From contig DCIY01000028.1 in NCBI GenBank assembly GCA_002317295.1, positions 1-19,585 of the forward strand: DNA of 19,585 nucleotides, given 5' to 3'. Positions within the stretch are counted from its first letter, which is position 1. Each line of letters begins with the position of its first letter. The position numbers were made by a program, and so were the translations under genes. This document shows positions 1 to 6,855 of this stretch, piece by piece. Below the pieces are notes generated by a model, which saw nothing but the letters and a program-made list of their open reading frames with translations, ran no database searches and was not told the DNA's origin. The stretch is from Bacteroidales bacterium UBA1714 (GTDB lineage Bacteria > Bacteroidota > Bacteroidia > Bacteroidales > Paludibacteraceae).

Positions 1-53
1 TAAAAAATTAACGAACTATTGTATTAAATAAGAAGAAAAAAAATACTAAATAT

Positions 54-863
54 ATGCGATATAACCATTACGACAACAACCGCATTCTGCGACTGACAAC
101 CTGTCTTGTGATAGGAATGATTGTGATTACCGCTATCGCTACCGGTGCATGGTGGCGAGATGCGGTGAACAGTGGTCAGAATATCTATTCCCTGCTGCGC
201 AGCACATCGGTCCAACAGATGTTCAATCCCAAGCGCTCACCGGTTATGGATAAGTTCACCCTGCGTCCAACCGATGCCGTTGTTTCCGACTCGTACTTTC
301 TTACCGATGGTCTGGGAGCGCAGAATGCCCAACATCTGAATCAGACGACCACCTCTGTGGCCTCGCCTTCGCGGTTGCAGAGCAAAGAATTGTCCTTTGT
401 CTATGTTCAGACCGTTCAGCGTACGATGGAGAATATTCTGGATAACAGCCAAGTCCTCAACTCCTTCTCCTACATCGGCTCCTACCGTCCAGACTACCAA
501 TCAGCAGGAAGCAATAGGACTTCGTCCACGAGTAATCGGACTCCGTCCGCTGCCGCTTCCTTATATAGCAGAAATATGTCTGGTCAATCAGCAATATACA
601 ATAGCCCAAGGGGCGATCAATCAGCAATAGGACGTAATCGGTCTTCGTCTTCGTCTTCGTTTACGTCTCCTTCCGAGGTAATTATCCTGGCGGAAGAACC
701 CGCAGCGGCGACTGCCAGAACCAACCCTGGTTCGGGCTTCCCTGATATCAATTGTCCCCTCTCCCTGGGTTGGGATGGGGTGCTGCTGTTGATACTCTTA
801 TCCTTGGGTTACGCCTTCTATCGTCGGCGCTCAGACAATGTCCATACTACGCACAAATCTTAA
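54..863 (+). CDS. Hypothetical protein with two membrane segments and a Ser/Asn-rich linker
   Basis: I do not recognise a family. The 269-residue product has an N-terminal hydrophobic segment at about residues 15-34, either a signal anchor or an uncleaved signal. A long polar region follows, then a second hydrophobic segment at about 242-256 ending in a basic RRR tail. The middle (about 149-208) is low complexity. It holds three QSA motifs (149, 178, 189) and three Asn-Arg-(Thr/Ser) motifs (154, 161, 195), then a run of serines. The C-terminal order of short Pro/Leu/Gly motif, helix and basic tail resembles membrane-anchoring tails common on Bacteroidales surface proteins, but that is inference. 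The ATG at 54 follows an AT-rich leader without a Shine-Dalgarno. The next gene begins at or just before its stop, suggesting co-transcription. Confidence 0.75.
   Translation: MRYNHYDNNRILRLTTCLVIGMIVITAIATGAWWRDAVNSGQNIYSLLRSTSVQQMFNPKRSPVMDKFTLRPTDAVVSDSYFLTDGLGAQNAQHLNQTTTSVASPSRLQSKELSFVYVQTVQRTMENILDNSQVLNSFSYIGSYRPDYQSAGSNRTSSTSNRTPSAAASLYSRNMSGQSAIYNSPRGDQSAIGRNRSSSSSSFTSPSEVIILAEEPAAATARTNPGSGFPDINCPLSLGWDGVLLLILLSLGYAFYRRRSDNVHTTHKS
497..660 (+). repeat. Degenerate internal DNA repeats in a Ser/Asn-rich linker
   Basis: The nonamer CAATCAGCA occurs in frame at 498, 585 and 618, each time encoding Gln-Ser-Ala. Copies of AAT-(A/C)GG-(A/T)CT are found near 513, 534 and 636, encoding Asn-Arg-Thr or Asn-Arg-Ser. 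The stretch ends with a TCTTCG tandem at about 642-660 encoding polyserine. The whole region keeps the reading frame, so it looks like expansion of a coding linker and not an inserted element. Confidence 0.7.
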
Positions 864-867
864 GTAT

Positions 868-1500
868 ATGAACTCTGAAATACGTTCTGCATATCTTTCT
901 GCCATCCTGGCCGGTGTGCTCATCGGGTTGGGAGATATCGTCTATGTGCTCACACCCAATCATCTGTTGGGAGCAGTGCTTTTTTCCTTGGGGTTGCTCA
1001 GTATTATCATCAAAGGTTACCCTCTCTACACCGGCCGCATTGGCTATGTGGAGTCATGGCGGGATTTTATTCATCCCGTCCAAGGTTTGCTGATGATATT
1101 GCTCATGAACTTTATCGGTATTGCGCTGATATGTACGCTCATTCAAACCACCCGCTTGGACTTATCTGCCATTGAGACCCTGGTGCCTACTAAGGTCAAC
1201 CAGTCCTGGCTGTCGGCGCTGGTGCTTTCGTGGGGCTGCGGCGTGATGGTTTATCTGGCTGTCAACGGGTGGAAAAAAACGAATAATCCACTGATGGTCA
1301 TGTTTCCTGTAGTCTTCTTTATCCTTTGCGGATTTGAGCACTGCATCGCCAATTTTGGTTACTTCTGGATGTGGATTACCGCCGACCATTTTGCCCACTT
1401 TGCCACCCGCTTCGCAGAACTGCCCGCCGGTTTTTGCCTCAATCTGCTGCTGATGGTTATCGGCAACTCCCTCGGCAGCCTCACCTTCTCTAAGATCTAA
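868..1500 (+). CDS. Formate/nitrite transporter (FNT) family channel
   Basis: This 210-residue integral membrane protein has about six hydrophobic segments and belongs to the FNT family of pentameric channels. These move small monovalent anions such as formate or nitrite across the inner membrane. The diagnostic central-pore motif GFEH-x-IAN is present, with the histidine at residue 158 from this start. The early GAVLFSLGL and TGRIGY stretches also fit the family. The sequence does not reveal which anion is carried. I chose the ATG at 868, which lies 4 bases after the upstream stop and leads straight into the first helix. An in-frame ATG at 838 would add 10 residues and overlap the previous gene by 26 bases. 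Its last 33 bases recur at 5067-5099. Confidence 0.87.
   Translation: MNSEIRSAYLSAILAGVLIGLGDIVYVLTPNHLLGAVLFSLGLLSIIIKGYPLYTGRIGYVESWRDFIHPVQGLLMILLMNFIGIALICTLIQTTRLDLSAIETLVPTKVNQSWLSALVLSWGCGVMVYLAVNGWKKTNNPLMVMFPVVFFILCGFEHCIANFGYFWMWITADHFAHFATRFAELPAGFCLNLLLMVIGNSLGSLTFSKI
1468..1500 (+). repeat. FNT 3'-end direct repeat, copy 1
   Basis: These are the final ten codons and stop of the FNT gene (Ser-Leu-Gly-Ser-Leu-Thr-Phe-Ser-Lys-Ile). They match 5067-5099 at 30 of 33 positions. The differences are AGC/CGC (Ser/Arg), ACC/ACT (silent) and TAA/TGA (both stops). Upstream of 1468 the two sites do not align. Confidence 0.85.
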
Positions 1501-1523
1501 AGTTTGCGCAATTCAAACTTTTT
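1499..1523 (+). terminator. Hairpin terminator shared by FNT and the convergent ATPase gene
   Basis: AAAGTTTG (1499-1506) pairs perfectly with CAAACTTT (1514-1521) around a 7-base loop, and two further T residues follow. The stem begins in the FNT stop codon and overlaps the last codons and stop of the minus-strand ATPase gene. It may therefore act in both directions, although the U-tract is better for the FNT transcript. Copy 2 of the FNT end at 5067-5099 lacks this hairpin. Confidence 0.5.
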
Positions 1524-2805
1524 CGTACATGTTAGAATCTAATAACCACTGATAAGCAGGTATGGCTTGTAACTCCTGGCCATCGAATGTGTAGAGACTA
1601 CGATGATCATTCGTGATGATTAGACAAGTCCAATTTGGATGTTGAGATTGGAATTTTGCCAATGGAGCCAACTCTCGTTCACGGGTTTCGGTATCTTGCA
1701 TCGAATAGGTTACTTGTAATGCCAAGTGCGCTTCTTCCACTACGAAGTCGATTTCATTACCGGCATTATAGTAAGATACATTGTCCTTTCCATAGCGACG
1801 ACACAATTCGGTACAAACCATATTCTCCAGCAATGTGGTCTCACCATTGTAGAGAAATAAATTCAGTAAACCATTGTCAATCAAGTAGTATTTCTTTGTA
1901 CTCTCCTTATCAGATAACTGTGCCAACTGATTCTTAACAGGCAGGATAAGCCAACTTTCTTCAGCATAATCCATGTATGAGATAGTGGTTGGAAGAGACA
2001 ATTTGCTTCCTGTCGACACAATCACGTGGTTAAGTCGTCGATACGAAACGGGTTGTTTGACAGACTCGGCGATTTTCTTAATGAGGATATTCAACGCCTT
2101 GGAGTCCGAAACCCGATGCCGTGCACATATATCGCCCAAATAAATCTTTTGATAGAGGCTACTCAAATAGGAGCGTTTAACAGCAGGAGACACAATGTTT
2201 AGTATTCCAGGCAGTCCACCATACGTAAAGTACTCTAAATAGGCACGTTGCACCACGCTTCGCGCAGAAGTGGAATGGAACCAGTCTTTATCTAAAGTGA
2301 TTTCCTTGACGGTAATAAATTCACCAAACGAGAAAGGATAGATTTCCTGTATAAGAAAACGTCCTCCAAGAGTAGTGGCAACTTCTGAACTCAGCATTTT
2401 GGCGTTACTTCCTGTGATATAAACCGTGTATTTACTATCCACCAAACGTCTCGCAAATTGCTCCCAATGCTCAATTCGTTGAATCTCGTCCAGAAAGAGA
2501 ATGGGCTTTTGCTCCGAGTAGATGCCATGTACTTCCAAAATGAGATTAAGATCCAATGCGCTCATTTCAGCCAAACGCTCATCGTCGAAATTGAGAAATA
2601 GTACATCATCCCATGTGTGCCCATACGCAAATAGTTGTCGAATCCGTTGGTAAAGCAGATACGATTTGCCAACTTGACGAACACCTACCAAGACATAGTT
2701 CATTCCGTCCTCAAAACGATAAGGACGTTCCACTAACTCAGCGGTAGTAATCATCTCTCGTTGAGATACGATACACTCGCGTAACAAGTCTTTTGAAATA
2801 GCCAT
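1513..2805 (-). CDS. AAA_14/DUF4143 family ATP-binding protein
   Basis: This 430-residue cytoplasmic P-loop ATPase has Walker A GVRQVGKS at residues 41-48, Walker B ILFLDE at about 102-107 and a sensor-like ITGSNA at 130-135. After these comes a winged-helix-like middle. The DUF4143 C-terminal domain contains NEIDFVVE and ALQV, which resemble the spaced acidic and Gln/Lys positions of the PD-(D/E)xK nuclease fold. The length is normal for the family and the gene looks intact. These ATPases occur in many divergent copies in Bacteroidales genomes and their cellular role is not established. A strong -33/-7 promoter lies about 30 bases upstream. The gene runs toward FNT and ends 12 bases from its stop. 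It is a distant paralogue of the ATPase at 3764-5053. Confidence 0.88.
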   Translation of the reverse strand: MAISKDLLRECIVSQREMITTAELVERPYRFEDGMNYVLVGVRQVGKSYLLYQRIRQLFAYGHTWDDVLFLNFDDERLAEMSALDLNLILEVHGIYSEQKPILFLDEIQRIEHWEQFARRLVDSKYTVYITGSNAKMLSSEVATTLGGRFLIQEIYPFSFGEFITVKEITLDKDWFHSTSARSVVQRAYLEYFTYGGLPGILNIVSPAVKRSYLSSLYQKIYLGDICARHRVSDSKALNILIKKIAESVKQPVSYRRLNHVIVSTGSKLSLPTTISYMDYAEESWLILPVKNQLAQLSDKESTKKYYLIDNGLLNLFLYNGETTLLENMVCTELCRRYGKDNVSYYNAGNEIDFVVEEAHLALQVTYSMQDTETRERELAPLAKFQSQHPNWTCLIITNDHRSLYTFDGQELQAIPAYQWLLDSNMYEKV

Positions 2806-2833
2806 GTGTCAAATATGTTTTACAAAAACGTTG

Positions 2834-2865
2834 CAAAAATATAAAAAATATTTTACACTTGCAAA
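2834..2865 (-). promoter_or_regulatory. -33/-7 promoter of the minus-strand ATPase gene
   Basis: On the minus strand, TTTG (complement of 2862-2865) is followed after 20 bases by TATTTTTG (complement of 2834-2841). Both boxes and the spacing fit the Bacteroidota consensus, and the start codon at 2805 lies 28 bases further on. The ATPase can therefore be transcribed independently of the Fic remnant upstream. Confidence 0.7.
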
Positions 2866-2873
2866 TTTTTTGC

Positions 2874-2901
2874 AAAAAAAGTGACAAATATCTGCACTTT
2901 T
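2874..2901 (-). terminator. Candidate intrinsic terminator after the Fic remnant
   Basis: Reading the minus strand, AAAAGTG (2901-2895) pairs with CACTTTT (2883-2877) across an 11-base loop and is followed by more T residues (to 2874). It lies about 30 bases past the Fic stop and just upstream of the next ATPase promoter, so it would separate the two units. The stem is AT-rich and weak. Confidence 0.45.
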
Positions 2902-2932
2902 AGCACAAGCCTACCAGTGTCTGGTAAACACT
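2901..2932. repeat. Degenerate copy of the pit gene 3' end
   Basis: Positions 2901-2921 match 5107-5127 at 18 of 21 bases. The latter is the region encoding the last residues of the Pit permease. With a three-base gap the similarity continues through an AAACAC stretch. The copy begins at the Fic stop and has no coding capacity of its own. It also contains the perfect inverted repeat TACCAG-TGT-CTGGTA (2912-2926), absent from the pit copy. It may be a relic of a duplicated FNT-pit junction, but a chance match is not fully excluded. Confidence 0.45.
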
Positions 2933-3564
2933 AATGTTTGATCCGCAGGTGATTTAAGATAGCCACATAGTTATCTTGTGCCGCCAGGCAGGTGTCGCGC
3001 AGATAGCCTGGTGTTTCCGGCCAATTGTGTAAACCACGATAGTAGAACATTTTGAGATCTTCGGTGATGATAAACGGCACAATACGATGGATTAAACACT
3101 CTTTGAACAAAATAAGCCGTCCAATCCTGCCATTGCCGTCCTGAAAGGGGTGAATACGCTCAAAGCGCGTATGAAAATCCAATAAGTCATCCAACGATTT
3201 GTTCTTAATGGCGTTATACTCTTTTAGCAGAGCTGCCAGCTCACTATGTACCTGCTCGGGAGCAGTGGTTTCTATGCCACCAACTGCCTTCTATATGGTT
3301 GGAGTGATAGGTCAGCTCAATTTGCGTGCGATGGTATATGCCGCCTTTTAAATGGCTCTCTTGTTCTTCGCGCAGACGCGACAAAAGAGGAGATATACGC
3401 TTGGTGTGTTTGCCTTTGTCTGGCACGGTGGCCTCTTCTGGGATACTCCATGTTTTGCCGGTAAGGAACGCACCAGCCAGTTTGCCGGCGGCACAATAGT
3501 TGCGTACAGTACGCTCATTCACACCATGTAAAGCAGCATATTCAGATACGGACAGATACTTCAT
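2931..3564 (-). pseudogene. Fic family protein with N-terminal HTH, internally deleted and frameshifted
   Basis: Fic proteins transfer AMP or similar groups to hydroxyl side chains of targets. The first frame (from 3564) encodes an excisionase/MerR-like helix-turn-helix (about residues 1-48). It continues into TYHSNHIEG, which contains the class II inhibitory motif (S/T)xxxE(G/N). The frame then breaks at about 3279 and the reading continues in another frame as VGGIETTAPEQ, followed by the catalytic HPFQDGNGRIGR and a normal C-terminus. From memory of intact relatives, roughly 85-95 residues are missing between these two points, including the substrate-clamp flap region. This is therefore an out-of-frame deletion of about 260-280 bases, not a simple indel. 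The first frame stops at 3244. The catalytic motif survives but is separated from the start and promoter, so activity is unlikely. Confidence 0.85.
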
Positions 3565-3592
3565 CGGAAAATTTAATTAACGTATTCGGTTG

Positions 3593-3624
3593 CAAAGATA
3601 CACTTTTTTTCCGATATCGGCAAA
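3593..3624 (-). promoter_or_regulatory. -33/-7 promoter of the Fic gene with a palindrome in its spacer
   Basis: On the minus strand, TTTG (complement of 3621-3624), a 20-base spacer and TATCTTTG (complement of 3593-3600) fit the consensus exactly. The start at 3564 lies 28 bases downstream. The spacer carries the perfect 10-base palindrome CCGATATCGG at 3611-3620. That is where a repressor would block polymerase, and the HTH at the start of the Fic protein makes autoregulation conceivable. Binding is inferred only. Confidence 0.65.
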
Positions 3625-3648
3625 TTTTGTGAAAAAAATAGGATTTTA

Positions 3649-3680
3649 TTTGGTAGATTGACTTTTTTTTTGTAATTTTG
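3649..3680 (+). promoter_or_regulatory. -33/-7 promoter of the plus-strand ATPase gene
   Basis: TTTG at 3649-3652, a 20-base spacer and TAATTTTG at 3673-3680 form a close match to the Bacteroidota promoter. The predicted start of transcription is just upstream of a long inverted repeat (3690-3728), and the gene begins at 3764, giving a leader of about 80 bases. Confidence 0.65.
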
Positions 3681-3689
3681 CCGCCGAAA

Positions 3690-3728
3690 TCGTGAGCAAA
3701 AAGGAAATTATTGCAATTCTGCTCACGA
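3690..3728 (+). promoter_or_regulatory. Leader inverted repeat before the ATPase gene
   Basis: TCGTGAGCA (3690-3698) and TGCTCACGA (3720-3728) are perfectly complementary across a 21-base loop. The element starts within about ten bases of the predicted transcript start. It could be an RNA stem-loop in the leader or a DNA operator with two half-sites. It is GC-richer than its surroundings, which suggests it is functional. No such repeat precedes the paralogue at 2805. Confidence 0.55.
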
Positions 3729-3763
3729 AATAAGGTTGTTTTTGTATATAAAAAATATTTATT

Positions 3764-5053
3764 ATGGAAATTTTACGAAAAAAATATCTTGATAAACTGA
3801 TTGCTCATTGTGGTAATAAACGAGTGAAAATTGTAACAGGAATTAGACGATGTGGCAAGTCGTATTTATTGTTTGTTCTCTTCAAAAATTATCTCATTGA
3901 ACAGGGTGTTACACCATCACACATTATAGAAATTCAGTTGGATGATCGTGTCAATCAGCGACTGCGTAATCCCGATAAATGTTTGGCATATATCCGCAAA
4001 AAAGTACTCACACCATCAGGTTCACCAAAAGAAGGACAATATTATTTATTGATTGATGAGGTGCAGATGATGCAGGAATTTGAGGATGTACTTAATTCAT
4101 GTCTGCATATCAACAATCTGGATACATACGTTACAGGTTCCAATTCTAAGTTTCTCACCAAAGATGTGATTACTGAATTTCGTGGCCGTGGTGATGAGAT
4201 TCATCTTAATCCCCTTTCTTTTGGTGAGTTCTGGACTGTAAAACAAGACCTTACTTTCGACCGTGCGTGGGATGAATATATCACTTATGGAGGTTTGCCA
4301 TATTGTGTGTTGATGGATGATTATGGTGAGAAAGAGCAATATCTCAAAGATTTGTTTCGTGAAGTATATCTCAAAGATATTCATGAACATAATCGCATAC
4401 AAAACGATGTTGCGATGGAGAAATTGCTGGATATTGTTTCATCTGGTATTGGTGGCTTGACCAACCTTAGAAAACTAGAACACACCTTCAAAAGCGATGG
4501 AGGGATTACTTTGTCTGCCAACGCAATAGGGCGCTATCTTGAAATGTTGGAAGATGCTTATCTATTGCAGCGTGTAGAGCGTTATGATGTGAAAGGTCGT
4601 AAATATATCGGCACCCAACAAAAGTACTATTTCGTAGATATGGGTTTGCGTAATGCACGGCTCAATTTTCGACAAGTGGAGGAAACACACCTAATGGAAA
4701 ATGCCATCTACAATGAATTGCGCAATTGTGGTTATTCGGTAGATATTGGAGTAGTGGAAGTGAATACAAGGCAGCCTGACGGCACGTATTGCAAAATACA
4801 AACAGAAGTGGATTTTGTGTGCAATCGTGGTTCGGAACGTATATATATCCAATCCGCTTTTTCCCTATCAACACCCGAAAAAGTGGAACAGGAAAATCGC
4901 TCACTTAGAAAGATAGACGACTCTTTCTATAAGATTATTGTCGTGAAAGATGATATTTTACTACGGCGTAACGAACAAGGTGTCATCACAATAAGCATCA
5001 AAGACTTTCTTATTCATCCTGATGTTTTGACTACTTGGCTTGCAAAATCCTAA
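3764..5053 (+). CDS. AAA_14/DUF4143 family ATP-binding protein
   Basis: This 429-residue P-loop ATPase has Walker A TGIRRCGKS at residues 25-33, Walker B YYLLIDE at about 93-99 and a sensor-like TGSNS at 124-128. The family motif SFGEFW and a C-terminal DUF4143 domain follow. The C-terminal TEVDFVCNRG and YIQSA resemble a PD-(D/E)xK-like core in which Gln replaces the usual Glu/Lys pair. The gene is full length with no interruption. Its composition is clearly AT-richer than pit or mdh next door, consistent with acquisition. It faces pit and ends 13 bases before the second copy of the FNT 3' end. The role is unknown; a DNA-related or defence function is often suspected for the family but is not shown here. 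Confidence 0.88.
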   Translation: MEILRKKYLDKLIAHCGNKRVKIVTGIRRCGKSYLLFVLFKNYLIEQGVTPSHIIEIQLDDRVNQRLRNPDKCLAYIRKKVLTPSGSPKEGQYYLLIDEVQMMQEFEDVLNSCLHINNLDTYVTGSNSKFLTKDVITEFRGRGDEIHLNPLSFGEFWTVKQDLTFDRAWDEYITYGGLPYCVLMDDYGEKEQYLKDLFREVYLKDIHEHNRIQNDVAMEKLLDIVSSGIGGLTNLRKLEHTFKSDGGITLSANAIGRYLEMLEDAYLLQRVERYDVKGRKYIGTQQKYYFVDMGLRNARLNFRQVEETHLMENAIYNELRNCGYSVDIGVVEVNTRQPDGTYCKIQTEVDFVCNRGSERIYIQSAFSLSTPEKVEQENRSLRKIDDSFYKIIVVKDDILLRRNEQGVITISIKDFLIHPDVLTTWLAKS

Positions 5054-5066
5054 CCATTCTCCGATT

Positions 5067-5099
5067 TCCCTCGGCCGCCTCACTTTCTCTAAGATCTGA
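5067..5099 (+). repeat. FNT 3'-end direct repeat, copy 2 (gene remnant)
   Basis: This stretch would encode Ser-Leu-Gly-Arg-Leu-Thr-Phe-Ser-Lys-Ile and a TGA stop, matching the end of the FNT gene at 1468-1500 in 30 of 33 bases. No FNT coding sequence precedes it, since the ATPase gene ends at 5053. It lies 6 bases from the pit stop. This suggests that FNT and pit originally converged here before the intervening block arrived. Confidence 0.85.
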
Positions 5100-5105
5100 A
5101 CAGGA

Positions 5106-6173
5106 CTAGCAGCAGCCTACCAGCGTCAAAACACCGTAGACACAGGCACCGATGACAGCAGAAATGGGAATGGTAATGATCCAGGCAGTAATCAACTCTT
5201 TGCTCACACCCCAACGAACGGCACTCAGTCGCTTGACACTGCCCACACCCATGATACTGCCGGAAATGACATGGGTGGTGGAAACAGGTACACCCAGGTT
5301 CTGGGTGATAAACAGCGTAATCGCTCCCGCAGCCTGAGAACATAAGCCTTCATAGGGTGATATCTTGGCAATCTTGTTACCCATGGTCTTGATAATCTTC
5401 CAGCCTCCGGACATGGTGCCGATGGCAATGGCGGTAATACATGCCACCGGAATCCACGCAGGTGCACCGGTGAAGTTGTGGGCCGCATCGGCGGCATGGG
5501 TAATCGTATCCGGCTGCAAGAAATGCGGCAGTCCTTCAAACCCGTATTGGGCACCAAAAGCCGCCAGGGCACAGGCAATGACACCAATCTCTTTTTGGGA
5601 GTCATTCAGTCCATGCGCCGTACTCAGACACGCACTCGAAACCAACTGCAACCGCTTGGACCATGTGTCCATCTTATAGGGCTTGACCTTGCGACAAATC
5701 CAATACAGCAGAATGGTGATGATATTGCCGGCAATAAATCCCAACATGGGAGCCACAAAGATAAACGCACAGATAACTCCTACCGTAGACCAGTGAATGG
5801 CCATAAACCCTTTGCAACAAACAGCTGCACCCACCAGTCCGCCAATCAGCGTGTGACTGGAGGAGGAAGGGATACCCTTCCACCAGGTAATCAGACTCCA
5901 GATAATGGCAGCCGTCAAACCGGCAATGATAATGGGTAAAGTGACACTCTCGGCTTCCACCACTTTTTGCACCGTATTGGCAATATTAAATCCCAATAAG
6001 TATTCGGCCGCAAAAAAGGCTACAAAATTAAAAAACGCAGCCCATACCACAGCCACAAACGGTTTGAGCACCTTGGTGGATACCACCGTGGCGATGGAGT
6101 TGGCCGAATCGTGAAAGCCGTTGATAAAATCAAAGCAAATGGCTAAAACAATGATGGTAATCAGTAAACCCAT
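5106..6173 (-). CDS. pit: Inorganic phosphate transporter, PiT family
   Basis: This 355-residue inner-membrane permease takes up inorganic phosphate, usually with a cation (protons or sodium). The family's inverted duplicate signatures are both present. In the N-terminal half they are GFHDSAN (19-25) and PSSSSHT (102-108). In the C-terminal half they are HGLNDSQKE (187-195) and VPVSTTH (295-301). About ten hydrophobic segments are visible and the length is at the short end of the bacterial range, without a large cytoplasmic loop. The start at 6173 lies 12 bases after the DUF47 stop, so the two form an operon. This pairing is standard for Pit permeases. The gene converges on the remnant of the FNT 3' end. 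Confidence 0.93.
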   Translation of the reverse strand: MGLLITIIVLAICFDFINGFHDSANSIATVVSTKVLKPFVAVVWAAFFNFVAFFAAEYLLGFNIANTVQKVVEAESVTLPIIIAGLTAAIIWSLITWWKGIPSSSSHTLIGGLVGAAVCCKGFMAIHWSTVGVICAFIFVAPMLGFIAGNIITILLYWICRKVKPYKMDTWSKRLQLVSSACLSTAHGLNDSQKEIGVIACALAAFGAQYGFEGLPHFLQPDTITHAADAAHNFTGAPAWIPVACITAIAIGTMSGGWKIIKTMGNKIAKISPYEGLCSQAAGAITLFITQNLGVPVSTTHVISGSIMGVGSVKRLSAVRWGVSKELITAWIITIPISAVIGACVYGVLTLVGCC

Positions 6174-6185
6174 TTTTGACTCTTA

Positions 6186-6836
6186 TTAAGCGTATTTGGC
6201 AATGATAATCTGCAGGGTCTTGCCCACATGGTTGGCACAGTCCGTAGCGGTTTCCAGAGATTGCATAATCTCCTTGCACTTAATCAACTCCTTGGAATCG
6301 ATATCGCTCTCAAACAACTCTTTGACAAAATTGTCATACACATCGTCTCCCTCATGCTCCAAATCGTGCAACTTGGCACACTGTTCCAAGGCCAGAGTAG
6401 GTTGCTTGCTCATCGTCTTGAGTTCACCGATAGCCAACTCAATGGACTTGGCTCCTTCCAGTATCAGTTCAGCCAGATGCAGTGCTTTGGAGGGCATCAC
6501 GCGAGGCTGATAAAGCAGGATACGCTTGGCCGAATCGTTAATATAGTCCATCACATCATCCAAATCGGTACACAACTGATGCATGTCCTCACGATCAAAG
6601 GGAGTGATAAAACTGTTGGAAAGTTCGTCGTAGATGTCCACGATGATATGATCACATTCGGTCTCAATGGTCTTAATCTTGGTATACAACTCCACCTGCT
6701 TGTCATGGTCTGTAGCGGCCACAAACTCGGTGAATAAATCAGCACCGACTACCAGTCGGGCAGCCATCAGTTGAAACTGCGGAAAAAACTTATCCTCTTT
6801 CGGCATGAGAGAGGCAAAAAAACTGTTTAATGACAT
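6186..6836 (-). CDS. DUF47/PhoU-like accessory protein of the phosphate transporter
   Basis: The 216-residue protein is almost entirely helical and matches the DUF47 (PhoU-related) family. These proteins pair with Pit permeases and are thought to modulate phosphate uptake. Typical features are the start MPKEDKFFPQF (residues 11-21), the KTIETECDHI segment, and the second-half repeat LHDLEHEGDDVY containing the conserved acidic metal-binding-type cluster. I chose the ATG at 6836. An in-frame ATG at 6866 lies within or upstream of the promoter and would add unrelated residues. It is the first gene of a two-gene operon with pit. Confidence 0.9.
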   Translation of the reverse strand: MSLNSFFASLMPKEDKFFPQFQLMAARLVVGADLFTEFVAATDHDKQVELYTKIKTIETECDHIIVDIYDELSNSFITPFDREDMHQLCTDLDDVMDYINDSAKRILLYQPRVMPSKALHLAELILEGAKSIELAIGELKTMSKQPTLALEQCAKLHDLEHEGDDVYDNFVKELFESDIDSKELIKCKEIMQSLETATDCANHVGKTLQIIIAKYA

Positions 6837-6855
6837 AGATTGATTGAATTTTTTG

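Larger units (their letters stand above)
1501..5066. mobile_element. Putative inserted accessory block (ATPase, broken Fic gene, ATPase)
   Basis: The block is bounded by direct repeats of the FNT 3' end (1468-1500 and 5067-5099). It is visibly AT-richer than the flanking metabolic genes and carries only accessory families: two AAA_14/DUF4143 ATPases and a Fic pseudogene. A degenerate match to the end of pit lies inside it at 2901-2932. No integrase, transposase or terminal inverted repeats were seen. The insertion is therefore inferred from the repeats and content, and a tandem duplication followed by replacement is an alternative. Confidence 0.4.

Noticed and set aside
3244..3300. Programmed ribosomal frameshift in the Fic gene
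   Set aside because: No slippery sequence is evident, and the family segment between the inhibitory and VGG motifs is physically absent, so shifting frame could not restore a normal protein.
1513..5053. A Fic/ATPase toxin-antitoxin or defence system
   Set aside because: The Fic gene is broken, no antitoxin-sized partner is present, and the ATPases are an uncharacterised multicopy family. The sequence does not support assigning a system.
1501..5066. Insertion sequence or complete integrative element
   Set aside because: No transposase, integrase or terminal inverted repeat is encoded. Only the direct repeats and cargo content suggest insertion, so it is called putative.
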